Shown in pieces: positions 8,979 through 17,879 of a DNA stretch of 64,000 bases. Position numbers and translations under genes: made by a program. Position 1 is the first letter of the stretch, and each line of letters opens with the position of its first letter. The DNA comes from UMGS75 sp964507405 (GTDB lineage Bacteria; Bacillota_I; Bacilli_A; ML615J-28; CAG-313): contig CAZDPJ010000002.1 of NCBI GenBank assembly GCA_964507405.1, positions 37,822-101,821 on the forward strand. Direction: 5' to 3'. The notes below the pieces were generated by a model, which made no database searches, was not told the DNA's origin, and was given only the letters and a program-made list of their open reading frames with translations.

Positions 8979-10114
8979 TAATAACAATAGTAGCAGATGT
9001 ATTAGGTGAAGAAAATAATGGTACAACCATTACAACTAAACGTTTAATTAAGCATTTAAAAGATCGAGGTCATACAGTTAAAGTGGTATCACCTTTAAAA
9101 ACAAATGAAGAAGGATTTTTTACATTACCAACTAGGTCATTTGGCCCTTTTAATGGTTATGTTGCTAAAAATGGAGTTGAACTTGCTAAACCTAAAAAAG
9201 ATATATTGGAAGAAGCAATTAAAGGTTCTGATTTAGTCCATATTATGTTACCTTTTAAAACAGGAATTAAAGCATTAAAGATTGCTGAAGAAATGAATAT
9301 TCCTGTAACTAGTGCTTGTCACTGTCAAGCTGAAAATGTAACAGCTCATGTTAAAATGCAAAATGTAAAGTGGGTTAATAATTTTATTTATCGTCGCTTT
9401 TATCGTAAGTTTTATAAAAATGTTCCTTATGTTCATTGTCCTAGTGAATTTATAGCTAGAACTGTTAAAGCAAATGGATACGATATGAATTTAAGAGTAA
9501 TATCAAATGGAGTTGAACCAATATATCGTAAAAAGAATGTAGAAAGAAAAAAGGAATTAGAAAACAAAATATGTATTTTAACTATTGGTCGCCTTTCTCG
9601 AGAAAAAAGACATGACTTATTAATTAAAGCAATTCAACTTTCTAAATATAGAGATAATATTCAGTTATATATTGCTGGATGTGGACCACTTGAAAAGAAG
9701 ACAAGAAAACTTGGAGAATCATTACCAAATAAACCAATTATAAATTTTTATTCACAAAAAGATTTAGTTGAATTAATAAATAATGCGGATTTGTATGTTC
9801 ATCCTGCTGATATTGAAATTGAAGCTATTGCTTGTCTTGAGGCAATAACTTGTGGCGTAGTACCTATTATTTCGAATAGTTCTCGTTCAGCTACTAATGC
9901 GTTTGCCCTTGATGAATATAATTTATTTGAGGCAGGAAATCCTTCAGATTTAGCGAAAAAAATAGATTATTTAATTGACCATCAAGAATTTAAGAATGCT
10001 TTATCTGAGGAATATTTGGAATATAGTAAACAATTCCAAATTGAAAACTGTATAACTAAGATGGAAGAAATGTTTGAGGAAGCTGTAAGTAATTATGAAA
10101 AACAAAAATCCTAA
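8975..10114 (+). CDS. GT4-family glycosyltransferase, probably diacylglycerol glucosyltransferase
   Basis: A 379-residue GT-B fold enzyme. The N-terminal half contains GTTITTKRLIKHLKDRGHTVKVVSP, HIMLPFKTG and SACHCQAENVTAH. The C-terminal nucleotide-sugar domain contains ILTIGRLSREKRHDLLIKAI, YIAGCGPLE and a nucleotide-sugar-binding region IEIEAIACLEAITCGVVPIIS. The overall pattern resembles 1,2-diacylglycerol 3-alpha-glucosyltransferases and phosphatidylinositol mannosyltransferase-like enzymes. It is co-transcribed with galU (donor supply) and an acyltransferase (acceptor synthesis), so membrane glycolipid or lipoteichoic-acid-anchor synthesis is the likely role. It overlaps marR by four bases and plsC by 20 bases. 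The exact sugar and acceptor cannot be read from sequence. Confidence 0.85.
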   Translation: MIITIVADVLGEENNGTTITTKRLIKHLKDRGHTVKVVSPLKTNEEGFFTLPTRSFGPFNGYVAKNGVELAKPKKDILEEAIKGSDLVHIMLPFKTGIKALKIAEEMNIPVTSACHCQAENVTAHVKMQNVKWVNNFIYRRFYRKFYKNVPYVHCPSEFIARTVKANGYDMNLRVISNGVEPIYRKKNVERKKELENKICILTIGRLSREKRHDLLIKAIQLSKYRDNIQLYIAGCGPLEKKTRKLGESLPNKPIINFYSQKDLVELINNADLYVHPADIEIEAIACLEAITCGVVPIISNSSRSATNAFALDEYNLFEAGNPSDLAKKIDYLIDHQEFKNALSEEYLEYSKQFQIENCITKMEEMFEEAVSNYEKQKS

Positions 10115-10892
10115 AGTTTTTTATTATGAAGATGAAACCAAAGATGATTTCTTTCATACAAAAACTAATCTCAATGTCACTATTGATGAAAATTATAAAT
10201 ATCTAATTACTAATCCCTTTAGAAAAATAATCAGCTTTTTGTTATATTATTTAATTGCTGCACCTATTTTATATATAGAGGGAAAAATATTTCAAGGCAT
10301 TAAAATAAAGGGAAAGAAAAAATTAAAACATCTTAAAAAAACCGGATATATTATGTATGCTAATCACACAAGTGCAAGAGATGCCTTTTTAGGTCATGTT
10401 TTCTTGGCATTTCCTAAAAGAACATATATAATTGGCAATAAAGATGCGATGTCAATCTTTTTTGTCCGCCGACTTACTAAAGATTTAGGTACACTTCCCG
10501 TTCCAGATACTCCTCTTGCTTTAAAAAATTTAAATAACACAATATCTAAATTAATGCAAAAGAAGAAAGCTTTAATGATATATCCAGAAGCCCATATATG
10601 GCCATATTATACTAGGGTTAGACCATTCCCTAATACAAGTTTTCGCTTTGCTGCTAGTAATAATGTTCCTTGTGTGCCAGTTGCTGTTACATACCAAAAA
10701 CCAAAGGGAATATATAAACTAAGAAAAAGGCCACAAATGGTAGTTTATATTGGTAATCCTATTTATCCTAATAAAGATTTATCCATTAAAGAAAATGCAA
10801 CCTTTTTACGAGATGAAACTTATAATTATATTAATGATATTACTAATAAATATTCAAATGTTGAATATTATAAATATGTTAAAAAGAGCTAA
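10095..10892 (+). CDS. PlsC-like 1-acyl-glycerol-3-phosphate acyltransferase family protein
   Basis: A 265-residue protein with one or two N-terminal hydrophobic segments (about residues 40-60) and an acyltransferase domain with the catalytic NHTSARD (HX4D) at about residue 92, a downstream block YPEAHIWPYYTRVRPFPNTSFRFA and the VPCVPVAVTYQ strand. The reaction would be transfer of an acyl group to a glycerolipid at the membrane inner face. The gene begins inside the preceding glycosyltransferase gene, so the two are translationally coupled. Some family members acylate glycolipids rather than lysophosphatidate, and the operon makes that possible. The stop codon lies within the terminator stem. 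Confidence 0.88.
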   Translation: MKNKNPKVFYYEDETKDDFFHTKTNLNVTIDENYKYLITNPFRKIISFLLYYLIAAPILYIEGKIFQGIKIKGKKKLKHLKKTGYIMYANHTSARDAFLGHVFLAFPKRTYIIGNKDAMSIFFVRRLTKDLGTLPVPDTPLALKNLNNTISKLMQKKKALMIYPEAHIWPYYTRVRPFPNTSFRFAASNNVPCVPVAVTYQKPKGIYKLRKRPQMVVYIGNPIYPNKDLSIKENATFLRDETYNYINDITNKYSNVEYYKYVKKS

Positions 10893-10924
10893 TGGTGAAC
10901 ATGTTCATAATTAACTCTTTTTAT
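10881..10924 (+). terminator. Terminator of the galU operon
   Basis: AAAAAGAGCTAAT (10881-10893) pairs with ATTAACTCTTTTT (10910-10922) with one mismatch, and an inner palindrome TGAACATGTTCA (10896-10907) forms the tip. The stem overlaps the plsC stop codon. Confidence 0.8.
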
Positions 10925-10976
10925 TTATTCATATAAAAAGTAGTATTGAATTTTAAAATAAATTTTTTGTATTTAG

Positions 10977-11004
10977 TTGACATTTCAATAAAAAATGATA
11001 TAAT
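10977..11004 (+). promoter_or_regulatory. Promoter of the ABC exporter operon
   Basis: TTGACA at 10977-10982 and TATAAT at 10999-11004 with a 16-base spacer and an extended TGA before the -10. It is 38 bases before the start codon. Confidence 0.75.
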
Positions 11005-11042
11005 ATTATATTGTAAAAAATATAGAATAAAGGGGTGATTAT

Positions 11043-12779
11043 GTGATTAAAACACTTGCGAAAAGTATAAGAGAATATAAATTGCCATCTATTTTAACAC
11101 CAATCATTGTATCATTTGAAGTTATTTTAGAATGTGCAATTCCATTTCTTGTTTCTAAGCTATTTGAAGAATTAAGTAATGAAGCAAGTTTAACAGTAAT
11201 AGCAAGTTATGGTATTTTGATAATTTGTATGGCGATATTATCACTAACATGTGGTGCTTTAGCGGGTAGGTTTTGTGCAAATGCTTCATGTGGATTTGCT
11301 AAAAACTTAAGAAAAGATATGTTTAAAAAAATTCAAACATATTCATTTGAAAATATTGATAAATTTCAGACCGCATCACTTGTAACCAGACTTACAACTG
11401 ATGTATCTAATGTCCAAATGTCATATATGATGATTATTAGAACAGCAATTAGAAGTCCATTTATGTTGATTTTTTCATTTACAATGGGATTTGTTATGGG
11501 AGGTAAAACGGCTCTTATTTATTTAGTTGTTATTCCTATCCTTGTATTTGGTTTATTAATTGTTGCTAAAAAAGCAATGCCATTATTTAGAAAAGTATTT
11601 AAAAAATATGATAATTTAAATAATTCGATTCAAGAAAACATAAAAGGAATGCGTGTTGTTAAATCATTTGTACGTGAAGATTTTGAAAAAGAAAAATTTG
11701 ATGTTGCCGCAACTGATGTTTGTAAAGACTTTACAAAAGCAGAAAAAATTCTTGCATGGAATCATCCAATTATGCAATTTTGTTCAAATTCAGTAATGCT
11801 ATTTATTTTAACAGCAGGTTCATATTTTATTATGTCAAGTAAAGCTACAATTGTTAACTATTATCAATTATCAGCATTACTTACTTATGGGCATCAAATA
11901 TTAATGAGCTTAATGATGATTTCAATGGTTTATGTTATGTTAACAATGTCAATTGAATCAGCATCTCGTATATACGAAGTATTAAGAGAAGAAAGTAGTT
12001 TAACCAATCCTTTAAATCCAGTATATGAAGTTAAAGATGGTTCAATAGATTTTAATAATGTTAAATTTAAATATGGTACAAGTAAAAATATATTAGAAGA
12101 TGTTAACATTCATATTAAGTCGGGAGAAACTATTGGTATAATTGGGGGTACAGGAAGTGCTAAAACAACTTTAATTCAGTTGATTTCAAGATTATACGAT
12201 GTAACTGAAGGTGAAGTTTTAGTTGGTGGTGTTAATGTTAAGGATTATGATTTAGATACTTTAAGAGATCAAGTATCAGTTGTATTGCAAAAAAATGTAT
12301 TATTTAGTGGTACTATTATTGAAAATTTAAGATGGGGTAAAAATGATGCTACTCTTGATGAAATGATTCATGTATGTAAGTTAGCTCAAGCTGATGAATT
12401 TATTCAAAGTTTTCCAAAAGGATATGAAACATACATTGAACAAGGTGGATCTAATGTATCTGGTGGTCAAAAACAAAGATTATGTATTGCAAGAGCATTA
12501 CTAAAAAATCCTAAAATACTTATCCTTGATGACTCTACAAGTGCTGTAGATACTAAAACTGATGCGTTAATTAGAAAAGGTCTTGCTACATATATTCCTG
12601 ATACAACTAAAATTATTATCGCTCAACGTATAGCTAGTGTTGAAGATGCTGACTGTATTATTGTTATGAACAATGGTATAGTTGATGGAATTGGTACTCA
12701 TGAAGAATTAATGGCAAATAATAGTATTTATCGTGAAGTATATGATTCACAAAATAAGGTGGGTGATACAAATGAATAA
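11043..12779 (+). CDS. ABC exporter half-transporter with degenerate ATPase site (heterodimer subunit 1)
   Basis: A 578-residue half-transporter with six membrane helices in about residues 15-300, then a nucleotide-binding domain. It starts at GTG 11043 behind GGGGTG; the ATG two bases earlier is out of frame and followed at once by a stop. Walker A is GGTGSAKTT (about residue 380), the signature is NVSGGQKQR, and Walker B reads ILILDDSTSAVD with Asp where the catalytic Glu is expected. The switch position reads IIIAQRI with Gln in place of His. These two changes are the hallmark of the degenerate ATPase site of heterodimeric exporters such as BmrC/BmrD and TM287/288. It overlaps the partner gene by eight bases. 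Likely export of a drug, lipid or peptide; the substrate is unknown. Confidence 0.92.
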   Translation: MIKTLAKSIREYKLPSILTPIIVSFEVILECAIPFLVSKLFEELSNEASLTVIASYGILIICMAILSLTCGALAGRFCANASCGFAKNLRKDMFKKIQTYSFENIDKFQTASLVTRLTTDVSNVQMSYMMIIRTAIRSPFMLIFSFTMGFVMGGKTALIYLVVIPILVFGLLIVAKKAMPLFRKVFKKYDNLNNSIQENIKGMRVVKSFVREDFEKEKFDVAATDVCKDFTKAEKILAWNHPIMQFCSNSVMLFILTAGSYFIMSSKATIVNYYQLSALLTYGHQILMSLMMISMVYVMLTMSIESASRIYEVLREESSLTNPLNPVYEVKDGSIDFNNVKFKYGTSKNILEDVNIHIKSGETIGIIGGTGSAKTTLIQLISRLYDVTEGEVLVGGVNVKDYDLDTLRDQVSVVLQKNVLFSGTIIENLRWGKNDATLDEMIHVCKLAQADEFIQSFPKGYETYIEQGGSNVSGGQKQRLCIARALLKNPKILILDDSTSAVDTKTDALIRKGLATYIPDTTKIIIAQRIASVEDADCIIVMNNGIVDGIGTHEELMANNSIYREVYDSQNKVGDTNE

Positions 12780-14679
12780 GAGACCAAAAAATAAAGGTGT
12801 ATTAAAAAGAATTATTAAATCTTTATTTCATTATTATCCAGTGTTATTACCTATAACAATTTTGTTTATTGCCATAAATGCTGTAGTAACTGCTCTTCCT
12901 GCATTATTCATGCAAAATATTTTGGAAATATTAAAAAATACTATTGATGTATCTAAACAAACAGGAATTTGGGATTGGCCTAAGTTATCGGAACAAATTA
13001 TGCCAACAATAATTTTACTTGCTTCTTTATATGCCGCATCAATTACAGCAGGAATTATATATAACCAATTACTTGCGGTTATAACACAAGGATATTTAAA
13101 GAAAATGCGTGAACAAATGTTCAATCATATGCAAACATTACCAATTAAATATTTTGATACTAATAATCATGGGGATATCATGAGTTATTATACAAATGAT
13201 ATTGATACTTTAAGACAAATAATTTCTCAAAGTATTCCTCAATTTATTATTTCTGGTATAATTATTGTTTGTGTATTTGGTATTATGCTATACTTTAGTA
13301 TTTGGCTTGCCATTATTGTTGTTTGTGGTGTATTATTAATTTCATTAATTACAAAATTAATTGGCGGTAAAAGTTCTAAATACTTTGTTGCTCAACAAAA
13401 AGCAATTGGTAAAACAGAAGGCTTTATTGAAGAAATGATGAATGGACAAAAAGTTGTTAAAGTATTTACTCATGAAGCTGAAGCTATTAAAGATTTTGAT
13501 AAAGTAAATGATAATTTATTTGAACAATCTAATAAAGCTAATTCTTATGCGAATATGTTAATGCCTATTCTAAATAATATTGGTAATGTATTATATGTAT
13601 TAGTTGCATTTATTGGTGCAGTATTAGTTTATAATAATGTTTCTAATTTTAGTTTATCAGGAAAATTATTAGATATAACAATTATTCTTGCTTTCTTAAA
13701 TATGACAAAACAATTTACTGGTAATATCAGTCAAATATCTAATCAGTTAAATTCAGTTATTATGGGTCTTGCTGGTGCGAAGAGAATATTTGATTTATTA
13801 GACGAAAAATCAGAAGTTGATGAAGGCTATGTAACTCTTGTTAATGCGAAAGAAGAAAATGGGGAAATCGTTGAAACAAAAGAACGTACTGGAATGTGGG
13901 CATGGAAACATCCACATGCTGATGGAACGGTGTCATATACAAAGTTAACTGGTGATGTCCAAATGTTTAATGTTGACTTTGGATATGAAGAGGATAAATT
14001 AGTTTTACATGATGTAACTCTATACGCAAATCCTGGTGAAAAAATTGCCTTCGTAGGTGCGACAGGTGCCGGTAAAACCACAATTACTAATTTAATAAAT
14101 CGTTTCTATGATATTGCTGATGGAAAAATTCGATATGATGGTATCAACATTAATAAGATCAAAAAAGCAGATTTAAGAAGATCATTAGGAATTGTTTTAC
14201 AAGACACTAATTTATTTACTGGAACTGTATTAGATAATATTCGTTATGGTAAGCTAGATGCCACCGATGAAGAATGTATAGCTGCTGCGAAACTTGCTGG
14301 AGCTGATGACTTTATTAATAAAATGGCGGATGGATATAATACATATTTAACAAATAATGGTTCTAACCTATCTCAAGGTCAACGCCAATTAATTGCGATA
14401 GCGAGAGCTGCTGTTGCGGATCCACCAGTAATGATATTAGATGAAGCAACTTCATCAATTGATACAAGAACTGAAGCAATTGTTCAAAAAGGAACAGATG
14501 CTTTAATGAAAGGAAGAACTGTCTTTGTAATAGCTCACCGTTTATCTACAATTAGAAATTCAAGTGTTATTATGGTACTTGATCATGGTAGAATTATTGA
14601 ACGAGGTTCTCATCAAAAATTATTAGAAGAAAAAGGTGAATATTATCAATTATATACAGGAGCCTTTGAACTTGAATAA
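12772..14679 (+). CDS. ABC exporter half-transporter with catalytic ATPase site (heterodimer subunit 2)
   Basis: The start is ATG 12772 (MNKRPKNKGVLKRI), behind AAGGTGGGTGAT; an earlier in-frame ATG at 12733 lies deep in the previous gene without a ribosome-binding site. The 635-residue protein has six membrane helices (about 20-330) and a nucleotide-binding domain with Walker A GATGAGKTT, Walker B VMILDEATSSID with the catalytic Glu, and switch FVIAHRLST. Its signature reads NLSQGQRQ rather than LSGGQ, so the weak signature of this subunit faces the defective Walker B of its partner. About 50 extra residues with an aromatic/His patch (MWAWKHPHADG) connect the membrane and ATPase domains. Together with the upstream gene it forms one asymmetric exporter. 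Confidence 0.93.
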   Translation: MNKRPKNKGVLKRIIKSLFHYYPVLLPITILFIAINAVVTALPALFMQNILEILKNTIDVSKQTGIWDWPKLSEQIMPTIILLASLYAASITAGIIYNQLLAVITQGYLKKMREQMFNHMQTLPIKYFDTNNHGDIMSYYTNDIDTLRQIISQSIPQFIISGIIIVCVFGIMLYFSIWLAIIVVCGVLLISLITKLIGGKSSKYFVAQQKAIGKTEGFIEEMMNGQKVVKVFTHEAEAIKDFDKVNDNLFEQSNKANSYANMLMPILNNIGNVLYVLVAFIGAVLVYNNVSNFSLSGKLLDITIILAFLNMTKQFTGNISQISNQLNSVIMGLAGAKRIFDLLDEKSEVDEGYVTLVNAKEENGEIVETKERTGMWAWKHPHADGTVSYTKLTGDVQMFNVDFGYEEDKLVLHDVTLYANPGEKIAFVGATGAGKTTITNLINRFYDIADGKIRYDGININKIKKADLRRSLGIVLQDTNLFTGTVLDNIRYGKLDATDEECIAAAKLAGADDFINKMADGYNTYLTNNGSNLSQGQRQLIAIARAAVADPPVMILDEATSSIDTRTEAIVQKGTDALMKGRTVFVIAHRLSTIRNSSVIMVLDHGRIIERGSHQKLLEEKGEYYQLYTGAFELE

Positions 14680-14706
14680 GAGTAATAAGCAATTATTGCT
14701 CTTTTT
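14678..14706 (+). terminator. Terminator of the ABC exporter operon
   Basis: AAGAGTAATAA (14678-14688), loop GCAA, TTATTGCTCTT (14693-14703) with one G-T pair, then T residues. It begins at the stop codon. Confidence 0.8.
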
Positions 14707-14723
14707 CTTTAATTATTAATGCC

Positions 14724-14753
14724 TAAAAAAACCTTAAGTAATACTTAAGGTTT
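14724..14753 (-). terminator. Terminator of holA (minus strand)
   Basis: AAACCTTAAG (14729-14738) and CTTAAGGTTT (14744-14753) form a perfect ten-base stem with a five-base loop. The A run at 14725-14731 becomes the T run on the minus strand, four bases past the holA stop. Confidence 0.85.
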
Positions 14754-14756
14754 CTA

Positions 14757-15731
14757 CTAGAGTTGAATAATTAATAAGTCTAATCCTAGTGTTTTATCAA
14801 TTTGACCAGATTTAATTTTATAATCAAGTAAAGAGAGTTTCTTTATATAATTTTCTAAATCTTGTATTTTAAAACTTTTTGCATTTTTAACCATATAGAA
14901 AGCTCTACCAGGTGTTACATTAAAGAATTTAGCAATATCATTTTGAGAATGCCCTATTTTTAATAACTTATATATAGTTAACATTTCAATAAATGAATTA
15001 GTAATCATCGCAAGAATTCCCATTACATCTTTGGAGTTTGCGACTAGTTGTTCATAGATTTGTGATACTTGAGGGTGATTATGGTCAACAATTGCTTTAA
15101 TTAAATTAAATACTTCTTTTGATAAGTCTTTATCAACAATTGCTTTAACATCATCATTAGTAATTACACCACCTTTTCCGACATATGTAGATAATTTATC
15201 AATTTCTTGTTCCATTCTTACTTGATTATTATTTAAATATGTCATAAAGGTATTTAAGGCATCTTCTCTAATTTCGATATTATTACTTGCAAAACTACGA
15301 ATTACCCATCCTTTTAATTCTATTTCTTCTGATTCATCATAATTAATAATTAAAGCAACATTCTTTAATGTTTTATAAATTTCATTACTTTGATTTATTT
15401 TCATATTACCTGCATCAATCATTAACACTGTTGATTCGCATGGGTTTTTTAAATATTTGATAAATTCTTTTACTTCAGGAGTTAACTCTTCCTTACTCTT
15501 TGTTAAAAATGAAGGATTTCTAAGAATAATTACTTTTAAATCTTCAAGTAGAGGGAAAGTAATAGCATCATTAATAACAGTTGCTAAATTAGTATTTTCC
15601 ATATCATATTTTATAGTAGTATACTGACATTTACTATAACTTTGAAGAATACGTTTAATTCTATTTTTGATAAATACTTCAGATGTACCAGTAAATAAAT
15701 ATATTAAATCATCATCTTTGGTTAATGCCAT
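14757..15731 (-). CDS. holA: DNA polymerase III delta subunit
   Basis: A 324-residue clamp-loader delta subunit, which opens the sliding clamp during loading at replication forks. The sequence starts MALTKDDDLIYLFTGTSEVFIKNRIKRI, with further delta-type segments such as VIILRNPSFLTKS, EEIELKGWVIRSFA, MTYLNNNQVRMEQEIDKLSTYVG and the C-terminal domain GRAFYMVKNAKSFK. Length fits the family (about 330-345). The minus-strand start has AGGAGG at the usual distance (plus-strand CCTCCT at 15738-15743). It is read against both neighbours, converging on the ABC exporter operon and diverging from gpr. Confidence 0.92.
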   Translation of the reverse strand: MALTKDDDLIYLFTGTSEVFIKNRIKRILQSYSKCQYTTIKYDMENTNLATVINDAITFPLLEDLKVIILRNPSFLTKSKEELTPEVKEFIKYLKNPCESTVLMIDAGNMKINQSNEIYKTLKNVALIINYDESEEIELKGWVIRSFASNNIEIREDALNTFMTYLNNNQVRMEQEIDKLSTYVGKGGVITNDDVKAIVDKDLSKEVFNLIKAIVDHNHPQVSQIYEQLVANSKDVMGILAMITNSFIEMLTIYKLLKIGHSQNDIAKFFNVTPGRAFYMVKNAKSFKIQDLENYIKKLSLLDYKIKSGQIDKTLGLDLLIIQL

Positions 15732-15848
15732 AAGTTACCTCCTTTTGTTTAATATATTATATCATTATTTAATAAAAAAATATAGATTAATGCAAAAAAA
15801 ATAATAAAAAAATTATTTTTGGAGAAAATAAATCAAGAGGTGATATAT

Positions 15849-16826
15849 TTGAAAAAGAAAGAACAAATTAAATGGAATGTTCGTACAGATCTTGCGTATG
15901 ATGAAGTAATAACAAATCAAAGAGAATTTCCTGATTTAATACAAAGTGAGGAAAAATTATTAGATATACCAATATACAAATGTATTGTTGGAAAAGAATC
16001 TTCAAAAATGATTAATAAAAAAGAAGGTATATATTATACAATTGATTTATCTAATCTTGATTTTCATGATGCAACTATTTGTAAAAATATTGAATATGCT
16101 TTATCTGATATTTTAAAAAGATTTATTGATCATTATTCTTTAAAAAATACAAAAGGATTATTAGTTGGTCTTGGTAATATTAATGTTACTCCTGATGCCT
16201 TAGGACCATATGTGATGGATAATGCTATTGTTACAAGACATTTATTTAAGATAGGTAGTGTTAGTAACGGATTTAGTGAAGTTAGTGCGATTAGTCCTGG
16301 GGTTATGGGAACAACCGGAATTGAAACATTTGATATTATTAAAGCGGTAAAAGATAAAATTGATGTAGATTATTTAATTGTTGTTGATGCACTTGCTTCT
16401 AATTCAACAAAAAGAGTAAATAGAACTATTCAAATTACTGATACTGGAATTAGCCCTGGTTCTGGAGTTGGAAATAAAAGAAAAGAACTAAGTATGAAAA
16501 GTATTGGTCTTCCCGTCTTTGCAATTGGGGTACCAACAGTTGTAGATGCAATCACCATAACTAATGATACAATTAATCATGTTATTAATTATTTAAATAA
16601 AGAAGTTAAAAATAATAATTCTAATGAATTTTTACTAGGACAAATCGGTAAATTAACAGAAGCAGAAAAAAGAGCGTTAATGCAAGAAGTATTATCACCT
16701 AATGGTTATAATTTAATGGTAACTCCAAAAGAAGTAGATGAAGATATCGAAGATTTATCAAAAATAATTGCGATGGGAATAAATCTCGCTTTACATGAGG
16801 GATTACACTATAAGTTAACTGAATAG
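15849..16826 (+). CDS. gpr: Germination protease GPR (spore protease)
   Basis: GPR degrades small acid-soluble spore proteins when a spore germinates; it is made in the forespore as an inactive zymogen. The translation matches the family closely: VRTDLAYDE near the N-terminus, LLVGLGNINVTPDALGPYV, VTRHLF, SPGVMGTTGIETFDIIKAV, VDALASNSTKRVNRTIQI, DTGISPGSGVGNKRKEL, AIGVPTVVDA and GYNLMVTPKEVDEDIEDL. I chose the TTG at 15849, which has AGAGGTGAT five bases upstream, over the in-frame TTG at 15819, which has no ribosome-binding site and adds ten atypical residues. The protein is then 325 residues. Its presence argues that the organism forms spores. Confidence 0.95.
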   Translation: MKKKEQIKWNVRTDLAYDEVITNQREFPDLIQSEEKLLDIPIYKCIVGKESSKMINKKEGIYYTIDLSNLDFHDATICKNIEYALSDILKRFIDHYSLKNTKGLLVGLGNINVTPDALGPYVMDNAIVTRHLFKIGSVSNGFSEVSAISPGVMGTTGIETFDIIKAVKDKIDVDYLIVVDALASNSTKRVNRTIQITDTGISPGSGVGNKRKELSMKSIGLPVFAIGVPTVVDAITITNDTINHVINYLNKEVKNNNSNEFLLGQIGKLTEAEKRALMQEVLSPNGYNLMVTPKEVDEDIEDLSKIIAMGINLALHEGLHYKLTE

Positions 16827-16829
16827 ATT

Positions 16830-17072
16830 ATGAAAAAAATAATAGTAATTTTTTTAATTGTTGTTTGCTTTTTGTGGGGATTAAGTATAGGAGGAAAATA
16901 TCATAATTATGATAAGATGTTTGATGAAGCTAAAAATGAATTTGAAGAAAACATTACACAGCCAGATAATAACTATGCGCCTAAAACACTTGAACCTAAA
17001 GATAAATTTATCAATAAAGTAGCACGTAAAATTGATTCTATAATTGAAAAAATACAAAATAAAATTAATTAG
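16830..17072 (+). CDS. Small single-pass membrane protein downstream of gpr (unknown)
   Basis: An 80-residue protein with an N-terminal membrane segment (KKIIVIFLIVVCFLWGLSIGG) and a short charged tail ending in a predicted helix. It starts three bases after the gpr stop and lacks a strong ribosome-binding site, so it is probably translationally coupled to gpr. In Bacillus, spoIIP and the small membrane protein gene yqxA follow gpr. This protein is far too short for SpoIIP; a remote YqxA-like relationship is possible because both have an N-terminal membrane helix ending in a glycine-containing stretch, but I cannot confirm it. A forespore membrane role is inference from position only. Confidence 0.6.
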   Translation: MKKIIVIFLIVVCFLWGLSIGGKYHNYDKMFDEAKNEFEENITQPDNNYAPKTLEPKDKFINKVARKIDSIIEKIQNKIN

Positions 17073-17090
17073 CACCTAATGGTGCTTTTT
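17071..17090 (+). terminator. Terminator of gpr and the small membrane protein
   Basis: AGCACC-TAAT-GGTGCT (17071-17086) followed by TTTT. The stem begins inside the stop codon. Confidence 0.85.
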
Positions 17091-17166
17091 AAAAATTTAA
17101 AAAATGGAATATATATTTTTTATACGTATTATTTATATGAATGTTGATATTTAATAACTCAATATC

Positions 17167-17195
17167 TTGCATTTTTCTTCAATTTATGATATAAT
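17167..17195 (+). promoter_or_regulatory. Promoter of pgsA-recA
   Basis: TTGCAT at 17167-17172 and TATAAT at 17190-17195, spacer 17, with extended TGA before the -10. No CGAAC-N4-GTTCG LexA box was seen near it. Confidence 0.7.
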
Positions 17196-17225
17196 CATAT
17201 AAAATAAGAAATTAGGTGAGATATT

Positions 17226-17855
17226 ATGAATTTGCCAAATAAATTAACAATTTTTAGAATGTGTTTGATTCCTATTATCATGATTGTTTATGGAATTGAA
17301 GCATGGCATCAACCAATATTTAATGGTGTAGATGCATTAACAATATCCAATTTTATCATTTTAATATTAATCTTTATCGGTTCTTTAACTGATTTTCTAG
17401 ATGGCAAAATTGCAAGAAAATATAATTTAGTAACAAACTTCGGTAAATTCTTAGATCCTATTGCTGATAAATTATTAGTTATTACTGGCTTTGTAATTCT
17501 ACTTGATCAATCTAAAGCCTATGGTAATAATTTATTTAGCTGGTGGATGTTAGCAATAATTTTAGCAAGAGAATTTATTATTTCCGGTATGCGTTTAGTG
17601 GCTGCTGAAAATAAACAAGTTATTGCTGCAAGTATGTGGGGAAAAGTTAAAACAACAATTCAATTTATAACTTTAATATATTTATTCTTAGGTATAGCAC
17701 ATAAGACTACAGACCCTGGATTTGTTGTATATGATATCATCGGCTTAATATTAGTTTATGCTACACTTGTTGCGACAATCTTTAGTGGATGGGATTATTT
17801 AGTTAAGAATAAAGGCGTTTTAATGGAACAATCAAAAAATAAAAAATCTAAATAA
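17226..17855 (+). CDS. pgsA: CDP-diacylglycerol--glycerol-3-phosphate 3-phosphatidyltransferase
   Basis: A 209-residue integral membrane enzyme making phosphatidylglycerophosphate, the precursor of phosphatidylglycerol. The CDP-alcohol phosphotransferase signature DG-x2-AR-x8-G-x3-D-x3-D is complete at about residues 57-81 (DGKIARKYN, then GKFLDPIADK). Four or more hydrophobic segments surround it. The N-terminus NLPNKLTIFRMCLIPI is typical of PgsA. It lies 24 bases upstream of recA under one promoter, an arrangement related to the pgsA-cinA-recA order of Bacillus but without cinA. Confidence 0.93.
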   Translation: MNLPNKLTIFRMCLIPIIMIVYGIEAWHQPIFNGVDALTISNFIILILIFIGSLTDFLDGKIARKYNLVTNFGKFLDPIADKLLVITGFVILLDQSKAYGNNLFSWWMLAIILAREFIISGMRLVAAENKQVIAASMWGKVKTTIQFITLIYLFLGIAHKTTDPGFVVYDIIGLILVYATLVATIFSGWDYLVKNKGVLMEQSKNKKSK

Positions 17856-17879
17856 TTTTAGATTAGAAAGGAAACTGTA

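Noticed and set aside
10897..10906. GAACATGTTC, resembling a LexA/SOS half-site pair
   Set aside because: The arms are two bases apart instead of four, and the sequence is the tip of the galU operon terminator hairpin.
15732..15848. Sigma-G promoter before gpr
   Set aside because: The region is almost pure A/T and several poor matches are possible; none stands out.
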